Source: an uncultured Armatimonadota bacterium (GTDB lineage Bacteria; Armatimonadota; Fimbriimonadia; Fimbriimonadales; Fimbriimonadaceae). Taken from it: 64,000 nucleotides of DNA. Positions 62,337-64,000 of this stretch are shown here, in pieces. A program made the translations under genes and the position numbers. How positions within the stretch are numbered: position 1 is the stretch's first letter; each line of letters begins with the position of its first letter. Below the pieces are notes generated by a model. The model worked only from the letters and a program-made list of their open reading frames with translations. It did not search any database and had not been told where the DNA came from. Where the stretch lies: positions 1 through 64,000 of the forward strand of contig CAIYLG010000038.1 in NCBI GenBank assembly GCA_903927025.1. Direction: 5' to 3'.

Positions 62337-64000
62337 ATGTTGGAATTTAAGAAATCATGGATGTGTGCTTCGCTGGTCCTCCCAGCTGCCGCGTTCGGTC
62401 AGTTCCTCAACGGAACCGGTGTCGACTCTGCGAGTTCGACCCGACCGTGGGTGGACTTCAAGCTGAACGCCAAGACTAGGATCAAGCTGGACTTTCGCGA
62501 CGCCTCCGTTGACAACATCTTGTCAATGTACGAGAAGGCATCCGGAATCACGATTGTCAAGGATCCGACCCTGACTGGCAAGATGACTGTAACAAGCGCA
62601 AAGCCGGTGCCACTGAACGACGCCTTTCTGATCCTCAAGGCAAACCTTGACCTGAAGGGATTCGATATCTCCAAAGACGGCAGCTTCCTTGTGATCAAAA
62701 ATCGCAACGGAGGCAACGGTGGAGGCGGGGCACCTCGGGGTGGGTTTGACTTTTCGATGATGGGCGGTGGAGATGATGCTGCAACCCGTATCGGAGTCAA
62801 GGTCTACACCTGCCAGTACGCCAATGCGGCACAGCTCGCAAAGGTCGTCAACGATGTTTATGCAGGTCAGGGCCTCAACGGTGGCAACCCATTCGGCAAC
62901 ATGGGCGGACGCCCCGGCGGTGGAGGAAATCCATTTGGCGGAGGTCAGGCGGGAGGTCGGTTCGGCAATCAGGGTGGCAACCCCTTTGCTCAGAACGGCC
63001 GTGGAATGATGGGGATGTTCGGCGGTGGCCAGACGACCAGTACCGTTAAGGCGTCATCTGACGACTACACGAACTCAGTCATCGTCAGTGCCAATGATCG
63101 AGACCAGCAACAGGTCGGTAGCCTCGTGAAGCAGCTCGACAAGAACGCAGACGAGCCGATGACGCCGCATGTGTTCCATCTGAAATTCGCCTCCTGTAAC
63201 GACGTGCAGCCGGTTCTCCTCAACGTTCTCCAAACAAACGCACCCAAAGGAAAAGCTGGCTCGGGTCCACAGTCCCTTCAATCTACTTTTCAGAATGCGA
63301 TTCGAATTGGGACCGGACAGGCAGCTTCTGGCCCGGTAGTGTCGGACGTTCGCACGAACTCTGTTGTCGTCACCACGACCCCAGCCAACTTGGCCATCGC
63401 CAGCAAGCTTGTCGACCAGCTCGACCAGCCGGTTGACTTCCAGAGCACCACATTCGTCTATCCACTCCAGAACGGCCGGCCTGACATTATCGCCAACCTG
63501 TTTCTCCAAGCTTTTGGACCGAGATCTGGCGTGAATGCCTCGGCGTCAAATCGAAACACGTTCTCTGGCGCGAACCCAACCAGCAACGGAACAACCGGCG
63601 CCAACGGAACAACTGCCGCCAAAGCACCCGGAGCCAACATTGGCAACGGCGAAGACCAGTTCGCACAGAATTCGCTGCCCATCGCACTGCAAGACCCCAA
63701 CGCCTCTAGCGGAGATCTCTTGACGTCAGTTGGCGTGCAGGGGTTTGGCTTCGGCGGTGGAGGCGGCGGTGGTCGTGGTCCTGGCGGTGGAGGAGGAGGC
63801 GGATCCTCAGCATCCCAGAACTCCACAAGCGTCACCCAGACTCGAAACAGCCAAGGTCAGATTACAAACCTGAGAGACCTAACCGGCCAGATCACAGTTA
63901 TCCCAGACATGGACAACGGTAGCTTAATCGTGGTCACAACGCCCGACAATCGAGAATTGGTCAAGTCGATCCTCGAGCAGCTGGATGTGGTCGCTCAGCA
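62337..64000 (+). CDS. gspD: Type II secretion secretin GspD, N-terminal part (runs off window)
   Basis: The ATG at 62337, with TTAGGAA upstream, opens a frame that stays open to the window end (554 codons). After a signal peptide (cleavage near AAAFGQ) come an N0 domain (about 40-120; DFRDASVDNILSMYEKASG, FDISKDGSFLVIKN), and N1 to N3 domains with the family pattern VKASSDDYTNSVIVSANDRD, SLVKQLDKN, VSDVRTNSVVVTTTPANLAI and MDNGSLIVVTTPDNRELVKS. Three Gly-rich low-complexity insertions interrupt these (about 121-145, 175-229 and 467-490). The membrane-embedded secretin domain lies beyond the window. It forms the outer-membrane channel. Confidence 0.9.
   Translation, partial: MLEFKKSWMCASLVLPAAAFGQFLNGTGVDSASSTRPWVDFKLNAKTRIKLDFRDASVDNILSMYEKASGITIVKDPTLTGKMTVTSAKPVPLNDAFLILKANLDLKGFDISKDGSFLVIKNRNGGNGGGGAPRGGFDFSMMGGGDDAATRIGVKVYTCQYANAAQLAKVVNDVYAGQGLNGGNPFGNMGGRPGGGGNPFGGGQAGGRFGNQGGNPFAQNGRGMMGMFGGGQTTSTVKASSDDYTNSVIVSANDRDQQQVGSLVKQLDKNADEPMTPHVFHLKFASCNDVQPVLLNVLQTNAPKGKAGSGPQSLQSTFQNAIRIGTGQAASGPVVSDVRTNSVVVTTTPANLAIASKLVDQLDQPVDFQSTTFVYPLQNGRPDIIANLFLQAFGPRSGVNASASNRNTFSGANPTSNGTTGANGTTAAKAPGANIGNGEDQFAQNSLPIALQDPNASSGDLLTSVGVQGFGFGGGGGGGRGPGGGGGGGSSASQNSTSVTQTRNSQGQITNLRDLTGQITVIPDMDNGSLIVVTTPDNRELVKSILEQLDVVAQ

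Noticed and set aside
1-64000. CRISPR arrays, restriction-modification, toxin-antitoxin or prophage modules
   Set aside because: No regularly spaced direct repeats, nuclease-methylase pairs, small paired toxin/antitoxin genes or phage structural genes were seen; the only mobile DNA is the IS3-type fragment and the IS1182-type element.

Overview
The window is ordinary chromosome of a diderm bacterium. The best guess is Armatimonadota (Fimbriimonadia-like), but this is inference from gene content and was not tested. The clues are a prepilin-type protein with the H-x9-DG C-terminal motif, kdsB (Kdo for lipopolysaccharide), an 11-gene type II secretion operon whose assembly-platform genes look half Gsp and half PilMNOP, frequent GTG/TTG starts, and moderate-to-high GC. 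No rRNA operon, CRISPR array, prophage or classical defence island was seen.

Layout. 1-1.2 kb: the end of an IS3-type element abuts a small secreted-protein gene, followed by a sirtuin. 2-4.5 kb: a hybrid histidine kinase and a CheY-like receiver. 4.5-7.7 kb: a XylR-like AraC regulator divergent from an exported GH13 alpha-amylase, with two inverted repeats between them. 7.7-9.8 kb: an OmpR-type response regulator/kinase pair whose regulator lacks a normal start codon at its strong ribosome-binding site. 9.9-19.1 kb: a polysaccharide-deacetylase-fold protein without key catalytic residues, an ABC exporter coupled to DUF1854, a PleD-like GGDEF protein, DsbD, HPPD and a membrane-anchored class III nucleotide cyclase. 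19.2-26.8 kb: tRNA-Thr(CGU), a pseudopilin gene, and a 4.9-kb gene for a secreted protein of 17 beta-sandwich-like repeats. 26.8-34.9 kb: M61 peptidase, the obg-nadD-rsfS operon, an Lhr-type helicase with PdeM nuclease, and a sugar isomerase. 34.9-35.9 kb: a gene-poor, AT-richer patch with three copies of a short palindromic motif. 35.9-44.3 kb: methyltransferase, acyltransferase, the ffh-rpsP-khpA operon, a complete IS1182-family element, and rel. 44.3-52.6 kb: kdsB, an unusual propeller/pseudopilin-like protein, a degenerate REP-associated transposase, PII, a PhoR-like kinase, a GHL10 hydrolase, tRNA-Leu(UAG), and three DUF421 paralogues. 53.1-64 kb: the gspE-F-G-H-I-J-K-L-M-C-D operon, running off the right edge inside the secretin gene.

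How it fits together. The type II secretion operon would export folded periplasmic proteins; the amylase, the repeat protein, the M61 peptidase and the GHL10 hydrolase are plausible clients or co-exported products. Housekeeping blocks (obg-nadD-rsfS, ffh-rpsP-khpA, rel, kdsB) are interleaved with regulatory genes. The most interesting signals are the IS1182 ends that double as inward-facing terminators between two convergent housekeeping genes, the RAYT-like protein without its HUH histidines, the propeller fused to a pseudopilin-like tail, the probable AUC start of a response regulator, the 17-unit repeat protein, the glycine-rich insertions in the secretin, and the three-copy palindromic motif near 35 kb.
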